Below are positions 1 to 8,410 of a stretch of 49,398 nt of DNA, piece after piece (positions within the stretch are counted from its first letter, which is position 1; each line of letters starts with the position of its first letter). The stretch is taken from positions 1-49,398 of IMG/VR virus record IMGVR_UViG_3300042888_000978, one strand, 5' to 3'. The translations under genes were made by a program, and so were the position numbers. The notes under the pieces were generated by a model. It saw only the letters and a program-made list of their open reading frames with translations, was not told the origin of the DNA and ran no database searches. This DNA comes from a virus.

Positions 1-696
1 AATAGATCTAAAACAGATGATTTTGTTTTGGTTTTTAGATCAAGTACCAGCGGATTACTTAAACAATCTAGAGATACATTCATAGCTGACCTAGGATTAC
101 CAATTGGTGCTATTCTTCCTTATGCAGGTTCCAGTGCTCCGTATGGATTTTTGTTCTGCGATGGCGGCGAAGTAGAAAGAGGAAAATTTTCTGATTTATA
201 CGATATTATTGGCACAACCTACAACGGCAATGATCCATTAGTTGGAGTTAATACTTTTAGAATTCCTGATCTAAGAGGTAGATTTGCTCTAGGAAGAGAT
301 AACATGGATAATGGTATTACAGTGCCTAACAGTACTGGGGGATATGTAGAAGGCGGTGGCGGAGTGGTAGGAAGAGTATCCGGAACTGAACCTCAGAATG
401 TTGGTCAGTCCAGCGGTGCGTCGACTCAAACATTGTTGATTAGAAATCTACCAGATCATGAGCACGATATGGTAGGTAGTACAGGCGGTCAATATGCTGC
501 TGTAAAGTTAGATACTGCTTTACCAACTGATTTCGGTGCATTTTTAGATGCAGGACCAACAGCAGCAGGTAGATTTAATTATCTTCCTAATTCGGGAGGT
601 ATCAAAACCACAAGTCCGTTAAGTGACGCATTTTCATTGATGAATCCGTTTCTAACTATAAACTACATTATTAGGTCAGGACCACCTGCATTCTAA
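1..696 (+). CDS. Tail fibre/collar protein, C-terminal part (5' end cut by window)
   Basis: The reading frame is open from base 1, so the protein starts upstream of the window; the first in-frame TTG at 28 is probably internal. The visible part carries a phage tail collar domain: a PIGAILPYAG start, a GFLFCDGG segment, and the IPDLRGRF block followed by a GRDNM-like stretch. Towards the end is the NLPDHEH motif usual in collar and short-tail-fibre tips, and the end resembles the IRSG finish of such proteins. The role is probably receptor contact at the tail tip. It is followed after 10 bases by the first of three large paralogous tail proteins, with an AAAGGA ribosome site between. The domain call is firm; which fibre it belongs to is not known. 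Confidence 0.82.
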   Translation, partial: NRSKTDDFVLVFRSSTSGLLKQSRDTFIADLGLPIGAILPYAGSSAPYGFLFCDGGEVERGKFSDLYDIIGTTYNGNDPLVGVNTFRIPDLRGRFALGRDNMDNGITVPNSTGGYVEGGGGVVGRVSGTEPQNVGQSSGASTQTLLIRNLPDHEHDMVGSTGGQYAAVKLDTALPTDFGAFLDAGPTAAGRFNYLPNSGGIKTTSPLSDAFSLMNPFLTINYIIRSGPPAF

Positions 697-706
697 AGGA
701 TAAAAA

Positions 707-2530
707 ATGGCGTATTCAATTAATAAAACAGACGGAACATTATTAGCTACTGTGGCCGACGGTCAAGTTGATGACTTAACAACCGACATTACCTTAATAG
801 GAAAAAATTACAGTGGCTTTGGTGAATCGTTAAATGAAAATTTTATAAAACTTTTAGAAAATTTTGCAAGTACTAGTAGACCCGAGAATCCAATTAGAGG
901 TCAGATATGGTTTGATGCCAGCGAAGCAAAACTAAAAGTTTACACCGGTACAGGATTTGTTCCGGTAAGTTCAGCTAGTATTTCAAATTCTCAGCCCGCT
1001 CAACCGGGTGCCGGAGATTTATGGTTTAACAACATTAGTAAACAATTATACTTTTATGACGGCGTTGGTTTTATTTTACTTGGTCCTGCTTATTCTCAGG
1101 CACAAGGACTCAGTGGATTCAAAGTTGAAACTATTTTAGATTCGTTAAATGCATCCCGTGTTGTAACCTACTTATACAACAATGGAATTTTGTTAGGAAT
1201 ATTTTCCAAAGACGCATTTACGCCTAAATTAAACATAGAAGGTTTTGGCGGAAGTATTGTTCCTGGATTTAATGCTGGAACACTAGCAGGCATAAAATTC
1301 AATGTCACTGCAACTAACGCAGATCGACTTGATAATGTTACTGCATCTCTTTATGCTCGTCGCGACCAAGCAAACAATTTTGCAGAACCGTTGATCATTA
1401 CCAACAACAGTGGACTTAATGTAGGAGCTGGTACTGAAGGAGCATTTAACGTTGCTGCCGGTAATGTGAGATTGTATAACACAGCTTCAAATAAGAATCT
1501 TAGTTTTGCTGTACAAAAAGGAGTTGTAAGCGAAACAGCGGTTAACATTGTTTCACCAACTCGAGAAGTAAAAATTTATGACGGATTTACTGATAGTTTA
1601 ACCACAGTTGGGGGTAGTTTAACAGTGGTAGGTGATCTTGTGGTTCAAGGAAATACAACCACAATTAATACCAGCGTACTTACTATCGAAGACAAAAATG
1701 TTGTTTTAGCCAGTCTCGGTGATAGTTCTTCTAATACCGATGAATACGCCGATGGCGGCGGCCTCATTTTAAGAGGAACCAGTGACCATGAATTTACTTG
1801 GGATAAAAATGTTGGATGGTTCAGCACAGAAAATATCAATTTAGCCGCAGGGCAAAATTATAAAATTGCTGGAAATACAGTGTTAACTTCAACACAATGT
1901 TTTTCAAGTTCTTTTCCTAATTTAAACAATGTAGGAACTTTAATAAATTTGTCAGTAGACAACGTTTTTATAGACAATCAAAGAATATCTACCATAGGTT
2001 CTCTAGATCTAGAGCTAGCACCCGACGGTACTGGAAACATTGTATTAATTGGTTCACCTTTGCTAACAGGATTGATTACTACTAGTCAAAATTCCCCTGT
2101 ACAAACTACTGAAAATACTGGATCAATTGGTACCGCATTAAGTGCTACTGAATTATCCGAAGCTACCAACAAGAAATATGTTCTAAATGTGGTAAGAACT
2201 CGTTCATTGGTATTTAGTATAGATGTATCAGATTTTCCAACCGACGGCGACATTGCTGCAATTTTAACCAGTTTGGCTCCTGTAAACGAATACGAAAACG
2301 GTACATTGGCTAGAATCTTGTGTACAAGGCTTGCAAACATAAGTTCTACCGCCACTACTAGTCTCGGAGCTCCAACTACTGCTGAATTTGTTACTCCAAC
2401 AGGAACTGCATTTGCTATAACAAATCAAACAATTGTGAGTCCTATTAATGTTTCTGCACAACCTATCAGTGTTTTTAGAACTGTTAAAACTTTTATACTA
2501 CAGGCAGGTGTCTGGACATTTAGCTCTTAA
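707..2530 (+). CDS. Large tail fibre/virion structural protein, paralogue 1
   Basis: A 607-residue protein. The first ~110 residues form a module shared with the next two genes: a DGTLLATV-like opening, an IGKNYSGFGE block, NENFIKLLENFA, then GQIWFDAS and a YTGTGF-like strand. This module recurs in virion proteins of marine T4-like phages. The middle is Asn/Thr/Ser/Gly-rich and beta-repetitive, typical of trimeric fibres. It lacks the ADLAEnY-type C-terminal domain of its two paralogues and ends in a different beta-rich tail (VWTFSS). It starts at an ATG behind AAAGGA. It is probably a tail fibre or baseplate-attached structural protein; the exact position in the virion cannot be told. Confidence 0.72.
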   Translation: MAYSINKTDGTLLATVADGQVDDLTTDITLIGKNYSGFGESLNENFIKLLENFASTSRPENPIRGQIWFDASEAKLKVYTGTGFVPVSSASISNSQPAQPGAGDLWFNNISKQLYFYDGVGFILLGPAYSQAQGLSGFKVETILDSLNASRVVTYLYNNGILLGIFSKDAFTPKLNIEGFGGSIVPGFNAGTLAGIKFNVTATNADRLDNVTASLYARRDQANNFAEPLIITNNSGLNVGAGTEGAFNVAAGNVRLYNTASNKNLSFAVQKGVVSETAVNIVSPTREVKIYDGFTDSLTTVGGSLTVVGDLVVQGNTTTINTSVLTIEDKNVVLASLGDSSSNTDEYADGGGLILRGTSDHEFTWDKNVGWFSTENINLAAGQNYKIAGNTVLTSTQCFSSSFPNLNNVGTLINLSVDNVFIDNQRISTIGSLDLELAPDGTGNIVLIGSPLLTGLITTSQNSPVQTTENTGSIGTALSATELSEATNKKYVLNVVRTRSLVFSIDVSDFPTDGDIAAILTSLAPVNEYENGTLARILCTRLANISSTATTSLGAPTTAEFVTPTGTAFAITNQTIVSPINVSAQPISVFRTVKTFILQAGVWTFSS

Positions 2531-2538
2531 GTTAAATA
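2531..2538 (+). promoter_or_regulatory. Weak late-promoter-like octamer (GTTAAATA)
   Basis: The octamer matches the T4 late consensus TATAAATA at 6 of 8 positions and lies 16 bases upstream of the next ATG, in the gap after a stop codon. Similar octamers sit before several neighbouring tail genes, which raises its plausibility. On its own it would be weak. Confidence 0.35.
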
Positions 2539-2554
2539 CATAAGGAGCGAATCA

Positions 2555-4366
2555 ATGCCATACATTATAAACAAATATAGCGGGTCAGAACTTGTTGTTC
2601 TTCAAGACGGAACTTTAGATACTTCTACAAGTATTGGATTGGTTGGTAGAAACTATGTGGGCTATGGAGAAACCCAGAATGAAAATTTTGTGTTTCTCTT
2701 GGAAAATTTTGCCGGAACAAATCCTCCAGCTCGTGCTGTAGAAGGACAAACTTGGTACGACAGTGCCAATAACAAATTAAATACCTATGATGGAATCAAT
2801 TGGGTGCCTGTGGGAGCTGCTACAGCTTCGGAAAATGCACCGCCCGGCCCAACTGAAGGTGCTCTCTGGTATAAAATCTCAACCAAACAATTGTACGTTT
2901 ATTCTAATATATCAGGATGGACACTTGTAGGACCCGAGGGAGTATCTGGTTTCGGTGAAACGAGGATCAAAGCAGCAATTTTAAGAGATACTAACAGTGT
3001 CAATCATGCAGTGTTGTTGGTGTTGGTTAATGATGAAGTATTGTCCATACACAGTTCGGATACTTTTACAATCAATACTTTAGATGCTATTATTGGTTTT
3101 AATGAGTTACAAAAAGGTGTTACGCTATCAACAAACGCAGTGATCTCTGGCAATCTATCAGGTAATTCAACCACCGCTACTAGATTGCAGAACGGAAGAT
3201 TTATTAACAGTGCGTATTTTGATGGCAATAATGATATTACTGTTACTGCTAATACTCCTAGTATTCTAACTAGAGGTACATATTTAACAGGCAGCAATTT
3301 TAACGGCAGTGCAGCGACCACTTGGTCAGTAGATGCATCCTCAGTTAACACCATAGGTAAGGTAGTTGCTAGAGATAGTACGGGTAGTTTTGCAGGCGGA
3401 ACGATAACAGCAGACCAATTTATTGGACCATTAACAGGCAATGTTACTGCAATATCTGGTACAAGTACATTTTACAGTCTTGTAGCCAATAATATACAAG
3501 GTTTTACTTTCAGCGGTCTTGCCGCCCAGGCTAGCACATTAACTCCTGGAAGAGCCATCAACGGCGTGCAATTTAACGGATCACAAGACATCACAGTTAC
3601 CGCCGCAGCCAGCACTTTGAGCGGATCAACATTAGCTGCTGGAATAATTGATTCATCTTTGACTTCAGTGGGAACATTAGCAGGAGTTTCAATTACAGAT
3701 GCAGGCGCAACGATTGGAGATGCAGGCGAAATTCATTTGTTTATAAATGGAAACTCTCCTACTCTAGCTATTACTAACGGGTTGGGTTTTACAATCAGTA
3801 TCAACGATGCATTTCAAACTGGTGATGAAGCAAGTTTTGAGTTTATTTCAAGCTCGGTGGCGCTAGCCGCAGGCGGCTCAGCAGATCCTACTTTTGTAGG
3901 AGATGTTTCAAGCAAATGTAATATAGGACTACCAGGACGAACGTTTGGCAGTGTGTATGCAGATATTTTTAACGGTGTTGCAACCAGCGCACAATATGCT
4001 GACTTAGCTGAAAACTATGTTGCAGATGCAGAGTATCCTCCTGGCACAGTGCTAGAATTTGGCGGCGAATTTGAAGTTACACTTGCACAAGATGGCACCA
4101 ACAGAGTAGCAGGAGTTGTTACTACAAATCCTGCTTATTTAATGAACAGTAACTGTCAAGGAACATATGTGGCCGCTGTAGCATTACAAGGAAGAACACC
4201 CTGTAAAGTTAGAGGCTCAATCAGAAAAGGTGATATGTTAATTAGCGGAGGAAATGGTTTTGCTAGAACTGTCCAAACTCCACAAATGGGCACTGTAATA
4301 GGCAAAGCACTTGGTGATTTCGATGGCACAGAAGGTGTAATTGAAGTTGCAGTGGGTAGATTATAA
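2555..4366 (+). CDS. Large tail fibre/virion structural protein, paralogue 2
   Basis: A 603-residue paralogue of the preceding gene. It has the same N-terminal module (GLVGRNYVGYGE, NENFVFLLENFA, GQTWYDS, then a YDGINWVPVG strand). A long Ser/Thr/Asn/Gly beta-repeat shaft follows. The last ~120 residues are a distinct C-terminal domain: ATSAQYADLAENY, a PPGTVLEFGG strand, a VAGVVTTNPAYLMN block, a KGDML turn and a GTVIGKAL end. The next gene shares this domain. It resembles C-terminal domains of other phage fibres that help trimerisation or are cleaved after assembly, but that role is inferred. Ribosome site AAGGAG lies 8 bases before the ATG. It is probably a late virion component. Confidence 0.72.
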   Translation: MPYIINKYSGSELVVLQDGTLDTSTSIGLVGRNYVGYGETQNENFVFLLENFAGTNPPARAVEGQTWYDSANNKLNTYDGINWVPVGAATASENAPPGPTEGALWYKISTKQLYVYSNISGWTLVGPEGVSGFGETRIKAAILRDTNSVNHAVLLVLVNDEVLSIHSSDTFTINTLDAIIGFNELQKGVTLSTNAVISGNLSGNSTTATRLQNGRFINSAYFDGNNDITVTANTPSILTRGTYLTGSNFNGSAATTWSVDASSVNTIGKVVARDSTGSFAGGTITADQFIGPLTGNVTAISGTSTFYSLVANNIQGFTFSGLAAQASTLTPGRAINGVQFNGSQDITVTAAASTLSGSTLAAGIIDSSLTSVGTLAGVSITDAGATIGDAGEIHLFINGNSPTLAITNGLGFTISINDAFQTGDEASFEFISSSVALAAGGSADPTFVGDVSSKCNIGLPGRTFGSVYADIFNGVATSAQYADLAENYVADAEYPPGTVLEFGGEFEVTLAQDGTNRVAGVVTTNPAYLMNSNCQGTYVAAVALQGRTPCKVRGSIRKGDMLISGGNGFARTVQTPQMGTVIGKALGDFDGTEGVIEVAVGRL

Positions 4367-4378
4367 TAAATCTGCTCA

Positions 4379-4386
4379 GATAAATA
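4379..4386 (+). promoter_or_regulatory. Late-promoter-like octamer (GATAAATA)
   Basis: This matches TATAAATA at 7 of 8 positions and lies in the gap between two tail genes, 24 bases before the next ATG. The position and match fit a T4-type late promoter read by the phage-modified polymerase. Confidence 0.5.
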
Positions 4387-4410
4387 ATAGAATAATATTG
4401 GAGTAGATTG

Positions 4411-6159
4411 ATGGCATATCAAGTAGACAGATTTAATGGCACGTTTTTAGTCTCAGTAGAAGACGGTACCATTGATACCACTACTGATCTACGCTTCTTA
4501 GGTAAAAATTACGCAGGCTATGGCGAAGTACAGAACGAAAATTTCTTACACCTTTTAGAGAATTTTGCCAATACTTCTGCTCCACCGAGAGCTGTGTTAG
4601 GTCAAGTTTGGTACGACAGCACAAACAAAAAGATTAAATTCTATGATGGATCTAGATTTAGAACATCTGGCGGATCGGAAGTTAGTGCAACAGCACCTTC
4701 CGGACTTGTTGCAGGAGATTTTTGGCTAGACACTACCACTGAGCAACTGTATGTATCTAATGGTACATCCTTTGTGCTGGTAGGACCGCAAATAGCAGAA
4801 GACCCCGGAGCCACAGCTGTAGAAGTGGTGGTAGTAAAAGATGTCAGTAACGTAAATCACACAATTATTAAATTTACTGTTAGCAGCGATACGCAATATA
4901 TAATGAGCAAGACTGCGTTTACATTGAGTCCGTCAGTGAATCCTATTACTGGTTTTAGTGAAATCAAGAAAGGTCTTACTTTAATCAATACTCCGTCTAC
5001 CGGGGTGACCACAGATGATCATATTCATTGGGGCACAACTTCTAATGCAGCTAAACTAGGAGGATTTGCAGCCAGTGAATATCTAAGAAATACCAATGCA
5101 CTGTTTCCAAACGGTGCCAAGTTTTATGATGTTGGTTACACCTTGGGTGACACTGATGATTTAAAAGTATTTGTTGAATCCGGTGATCAACCGATTATTT
5201 CTAATCAACTAGGATCTTCTGGATCTCAAACAATCACAGTGAGAATTGTGACATCTGGCGGTGATAGAGACTATGTATTTGGTGCAGATGCCATCTACCC
5301 AGCAGCAAACAATGCAAGAAATCTAGGTGCTACATCTGCAAGATGGGCCACAGTGTTTGCTACCACATTTAATGGGGCTCTTACTGGCAACGTCACTGGC
5401 AACGTCACTGGCAACGTCACTGGCAACGTCACTGGCTCAGTCAACGGATCGTTGACTGGTAATATAATTTCGTCCACAGGAGTCACTGTATTAAATTCCG
5501 GTGCAGGTGCAGGTACAGCGGTATATGTGGGATCTGTAAACGGAACGGCCAGTAATGCCTTGCAATTGAATAATAAAATACAAGATGTTACTGCTGCTGC
5601 CGATACCATTGCGCTAAGAGATGCTAGTGGTAATCTAGTGGCCAATCAATTCACCGGCACAGCTACCCAAGCAGACACACTATTGTGGAGCGGCTCGTAT
5701 AGAACAGCAGCTAGTACTTCAACAGCTAACACTGTTGTGATTAGGGATGCAAGTTCTAACATTTATTGTAATGTTTTAAATGGAACTGCTACTTCAGCAC
5801 AGTATGCTGACCTTGCAGAAAAGTACCTAACAGATCAAGAATACGATACCGGCACAGTGGTAGTTGTCGGCGGCGAAAAAGAAGTCACTGCTAGCACTTG
5901 GGGTAAACGTGCTATTGGTGTAGTAAGTGCTAATCCTGCATTTATGATGAATCGAGATCTAGAAGGCGGTACATATATTGCCCTTAAAGGTCGAGTTCCA
6001 GTAAAAGTAATAGGATCAGTTAAAAAGGGAGACAATCTAATAGCAGCCAATGACGGTTGTGCTTCTGTAGCAGTTCACCATTCCAGTGAAGTGTTTGCAG
6101 TGGCATTAGAATCTAATAGCGATACAAGTGTGAAACTTGTTGAAGCTGTAATATTGTAA
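4411..6159 (+). CDS. Large tail fibre/virion structural protein, paralogue 3
   Basis: A 582-residue third paralogue: N-terminal FLGKNYAGYGE, NENFLHLLENFA, GQVWYDS module, a beta-rich shaft, and the ATSAQYADLAEKY C-terminal domain with its VIGSVKKGDNL turn, matching the preceding gene. The ATG at 4411 is preferred over a TTG three bases upstream because GGAG lies at the right distance. The shaft contains four perfect 12-base direct repeats (GNVT x4), a likely site for length change. It is probably a fibre or tail-spike subunit exposed to the host and under receptor-driven variation; that is inference from repeats and paralogy. Confidence 0.72.
   Translation: MAYQVDRFNGTFLVSVEDGTIDTTTDLRFLGKNYAGYGEVQNENFLHLLENFANTSAPPRAVLGQVWYDSTNKKIKFYDGSRFRTSGGSEVSATAPSGLVAGDFWLDTTTEQLYVSNGTSFVLVGPQIAEDPGATAVEVVVVKDVSNVNHTIIKFTVSSDTQYIMSKTAFTLSPSVNPITGFSEIKKGLTLINTPSTGVTTDDHIHWGTTSNAAKLGGFAASEYLRNTNALFPNGAKFYDVGYTLGDTDDLKVFVESGDQPIISNQLGSSGSQTITVRIVTSGGDRDYVFGADAIYPAANNARNLGATSARWATVFATTFNGALTGNVTGNVTGNVTGNVTGSVNGSLTGNIISSTGVTVLNSGAGAGTAVYVGSVNGTASNALQLNNKIQDVTAAADTIALRDASGNLVANQFTGTATQADTLLWSGSYRTAASTSTANTVVIRDASSNIYCNVLNGTATSAQYADLAEKYLTDQEYDTGTVVVVGGEKEVTASTWGKRAIGVVSANPAFMMNRDLEGGTYIALKGRVPVKVIGSVKKGDNLIAANDGCASVAVHHSSEVFAVALESNSDTSVKLVEAVIL
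5383..5430 (+). repeat. Four perfect tandem 12-base repeats in a fibre gene
   Basis: The unit actggcaacgtc occurs four times head to tail and is followed by a diverged fifth copy (actggctcagtc). It encodes repeated Gly-Asn-Val-Thr. The unit is a multiple of three, so gain or loss keeps the frame and would lengthen or shorten the fibre shaft. Confidence 0.9.
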
Positions 6160-6168
6160 GGATTTAAA

Positions 6169-7056
6169 ATGGCTGCAGGTACAGGATCAATAATTGAAGC
6201 AGTAGACTATAATACAATAAGAACAAAAATTATTGGTATTATGGGAACAGGAGCCGGCCAATCGGGCTACGGCCAAACACTGTTAAGTTCGGCTGTGGCC
6301 TTTGGCAATACAGTGACAAAAGTACAATGGGACAATTTGAGATTTGACATATTCAACGCTAGACTTCATCAAGATGGCTTATCACCAACTATTGTCAATG
6401 CAGTATCAGGGCAACCTGTGAGATTTGGTGCAGGACATCCCAACAATCAATACAACACTCAAGCAGATACTGCAATTGCAAATAAATTTAATATAGGCAC
6501 TGGCCAATTTGTTGTTGAGTCAGCCACGTCGGCTACTCGTTCTACAGCATGGAATTCAAGTCTTACAGCAACAGTTACAGTGACTTTTTCCACAGCTGAT
6601 CAAGCTCGTCACTTTTTTAACAGCGGCAGCAAGGTAAGGTGTGCAAGTTCTAGAACAGGTGGTACAGCAAGTCCACAAAATTCTTCATGGTCAAATATAC
6701 TAGATACTGCTGGTACAGTGGCTTTTGGTGGAAATACCGCAGTATTGAATTTTTATAATTTGACAAATAGTTATCAAACATTTTTTAACTTGACCTCTAG
6801 TGCTCCGTATTCAGCAAATCAATATAGAATCGAAGTGGTTTCAAATGTGGCTGACAACAGTGTGGGCGGCGCAACTGTTTTGACCTTTAGAGTCACGTAT
6901 ACTGATACCTATTCGAATTCTCCAGATAACGTTGATGGTACATTGACTCTTACTGTAGATGAATTAAGAGCATCAGGTACACTGCAACCATTAGGGACTG
7001 GGCCATTTGTTATAACAAGACCCGGTTACTCCATCTCTGGTATATCTGGCTCTTAA
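6169..7056 (+). CDS. Probable virion structural protein, copy A of a duplicated pair
   Basis: A 295-residue protein without a recognised catalytic motif. It starts with a helical ~70-residue part (VDYNTIRTKI, GYGQTLLSS, WDNLRFDIFNARLHQDG), then a beta-rich part with the signature TRSTAWNSS ... FFNSGSKVR ... SSRTGG, and a closing TFRVTYTD strand region. The next gene matches along the whole length, so the two arose by duplication. Relatives sit next to tail genes in marine T4-like phages and are called structural. The start follows AAGGA at 7 bases. It is probably a tail or baseplate decoration protein; no function can be read from the sequence. Confidence 0.62.
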   Translation: MAAGTGSIIEAVDYNTIRTKIIGIMGTGAGQSGYGQTLLSSAVAFGNTVTKVQWDNLRFDIFNARLHQDGLSPTIVNAVSGQPVRFGAGHPNNQYNTQADTAIANKFNIGTGQFVVESATSATRSTAWNSSLTATVTVTFSTADQARHFFNSGSKVRCASSRTGGTASPQNSSWSNILDTAGTVAFGGNTAVLNFYNLTNSYQTFFNLTSSAPYSANQYRIEVVSNVADNSVGGATVLTFRVTYTDTYSNSPDNVDGTLTLTVDELRASGTLQPLGTGPFVITRPGYSISGISGS

Positions 7057-7062
7057 CACCCG

Positions 7063-7070
7063 TATAAATA
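7063..7070 (+). promoter_or_regulatory. Late promoter, perfect TATAAATA
   Basis: A perfect match to the T4 late-promoter octamer, 27 bases upstream of the next ATG, in the short gap after the preceding stop codon. AGGA-type ribosome site and start follow at normal spacing. Confidence 0.7.
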
Positions 7071-7097
7071 GTCTTATGAAAAGGATTAAGGACTACA

Positions 7098-8003
7098 ATG
7101 GCTGTTAATGATCTTATAAAGACCACAGACTACAATAATCTACGTGCCAACATAATTGATATCATTGGCAACGGTTCAGCTACCTATGGATACGGTCAAA
7201 CTTTGCAGAGTTCAGACAAATCTACCCACGAAAAGATTAGTCAAACTGATTGGGATTTACTTCGATTTGATATTGTAAATGCAAGAACACATCAAGATGG
7301 AGTAGCACCAACAATCACAGATATCGATGAAGGTCAACTTTTATCTTTTAGTAATAACACTCAGTATAGCGGAGTAATTACGCCTGCCGTAACAAATAGA
7401 TTCAATATAGGTTCAGGTAGATTTTTGACTGAAAGTGCAGTGAGTTCTACCAGGTCCACACAATGGAATAGTTTAGTTGTGTGTGAAGTCACAGCAACTT
7501 TCGCCAATGCCAATCTATGTCGTTGGTTTTTTAACAGCGGAGGACAGATTAGAATTCAATCTTCTAGAATCGACGGAGCCGGCACTGCTCAAAACAATGA
7601 TTGGTCTAATTTAACCACCACCGCCGGAATGCAAGCATTTGGAAGTCAAACACCGTCTGCTGGATTTAGTCCAATGAACGGTCAAAATTTTTATAGATTA
7701 ACTAACTCTTATCAAAATTTCTATACTTTATCTTCATCCGCCCCATATTCGTCAAATAGTTATAATTTAGATGCCAAGTGTGATGTTGCAGATAATTCTG
7801 CTGGTACAGCTACCACGGTGTTTATCCGAGTTAGATTTGTTGACAATTACACTGATCCAGGAGCACCAGGCCCCGACGACATTATCGACGGAACACTAAC
7901 AGTTACAGTTACTGAAAAAAGAGCCACAGGATCTTTAGTTCCATCTGGAACCTTCACTATCACTAGACCCACATATTCAATCACCGCAATCGGCGGAACA
8001 TAA
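7098..8003 (+). CDS. Probable virion structural protein, copy B of a duplicated pair
   Basis: A 301-residue paralogue of the preceding gene, alignable over its whole length: TTDYNNLRANI, GYGQTLQSS, WDLLRFDIVNARTHQDG, then TRSTQWNSL, FFNSGGQIR, SSRIDG and the VRFVDNYTD strand region near the end. It has its own perfect late promoter upstream, whereas copy A follows the large fibre gene directly, so the two may be expressed at different levels. No signal peptide, membrane segment or enzyme motif is seen. It is likely a tail-associated structural protein; receptor binding or decoration are both possible. Confidence 0.62.
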   Translation: MAVNDLIKTTDYNNLRANIIDIIGNGSATYGYGQTLQSSDKSTHEKISQTDWDLLRFDIVNARTHQDGVAPTITDIDEGQLLSFSNNTQYSGVITPAVTNRFNIGSGRFLTESAVSSTRSTQWNSLVVCEVTATFANANLCRWFFNSGGQIRIQSSRIDGAGTAQNNDWSNLTTTAGMQAFGSQTPSAGFSPMNGQNFYRLTNSYQNFYTLSSSAPYSSNSYNLDAKCDVADNSAGTATTVFIRVRFVDNYTDPGAPGPDDIIDGTLTVTVTEKRATGSLVPSGTFTITRPTYSITAIGGT

Positions 8004-8025
8004 TTTTTCATCGATGACAGCAGCA

Positions 8026-8033
8026 TATAAATA
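8026..8033 (+). promoter_or_regulatory. Late promoter, perfect TATAAATA
   Basis: A second perfect octamer, inside a 56-base intergenic gap and 26 bases before the chosen ATG of the next gene. It probably drives the glycosyltransferase cluster that follows by overlapping start/stop codons. Confidence 0.7.
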
Positions 8034-8059
8034 ATATGCTACTATAACTGAGGATGATT

Positions 8060-8410
8060 ATGGACGACCGTTTACAAACTGCATTGGATTTTTCTAAGTA
8101 TCGCCAAACACTTTCAATACAACGAAGGCTTCTAAAAGAAAAACTACAAGCTAAATTAACCTATGGCACTGCCGGTGGCATTTTTTACATTGATCATTCT
8201 TTAATTTCTTTTGTACAATTATGTATTGATCAAGGGAGAGTATCTGGTATACCGTTAATTGATAGCAATGAAAATCCTGTCCTAATCGATGACTTAATTA
8301 AATTTCGAGATGAAATTTTTGATAGATATTTCTCAGCTAGTTTCCAATATATGAGCGAATATGACGCTATTAAAAAAAGTAGAACAGTTGAAAAATTAGT
8401 AGATTTATGA
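8060..8410 (+). CDS. Conserved small T4-like phage protein, function unknown
   Basis: A 116-residue protein. The ATG at 8060 is chosen over the one at 8054 because GAGG lies 6 bases before it and overlaps the earlier codon. It is mostly helical and charged at the N-terminus (KYRQTLSIQRRLLKEKLQAK), followed by a small beta part around IFYIDHSLISF. Similar short proteins sit downstream of tail genes in marine T4-like phages. It is coupled to the next gene by an ATGA overlap, which places it in the glycosyltransferase operon. No enzymatic motif is seen; it could be a tail accessory protein. Confidence 0.6.
   Translation: MDDRLQTALDFSKYRQTLSIQRRLLKEKLQAKLTYGTAGGIFYIDHSLISFVQLCIDQGRVSGIPLIDSNENPVLIDDLIKFRDEIFDRYFSASFQYMSEYDAIKKSRTVEKLVDL

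Noticed and set aside
5383-5442. CRISPR-like short tandem repeats
   Set aside because: Units are contiguous without spacers and encode a fibre repeat.
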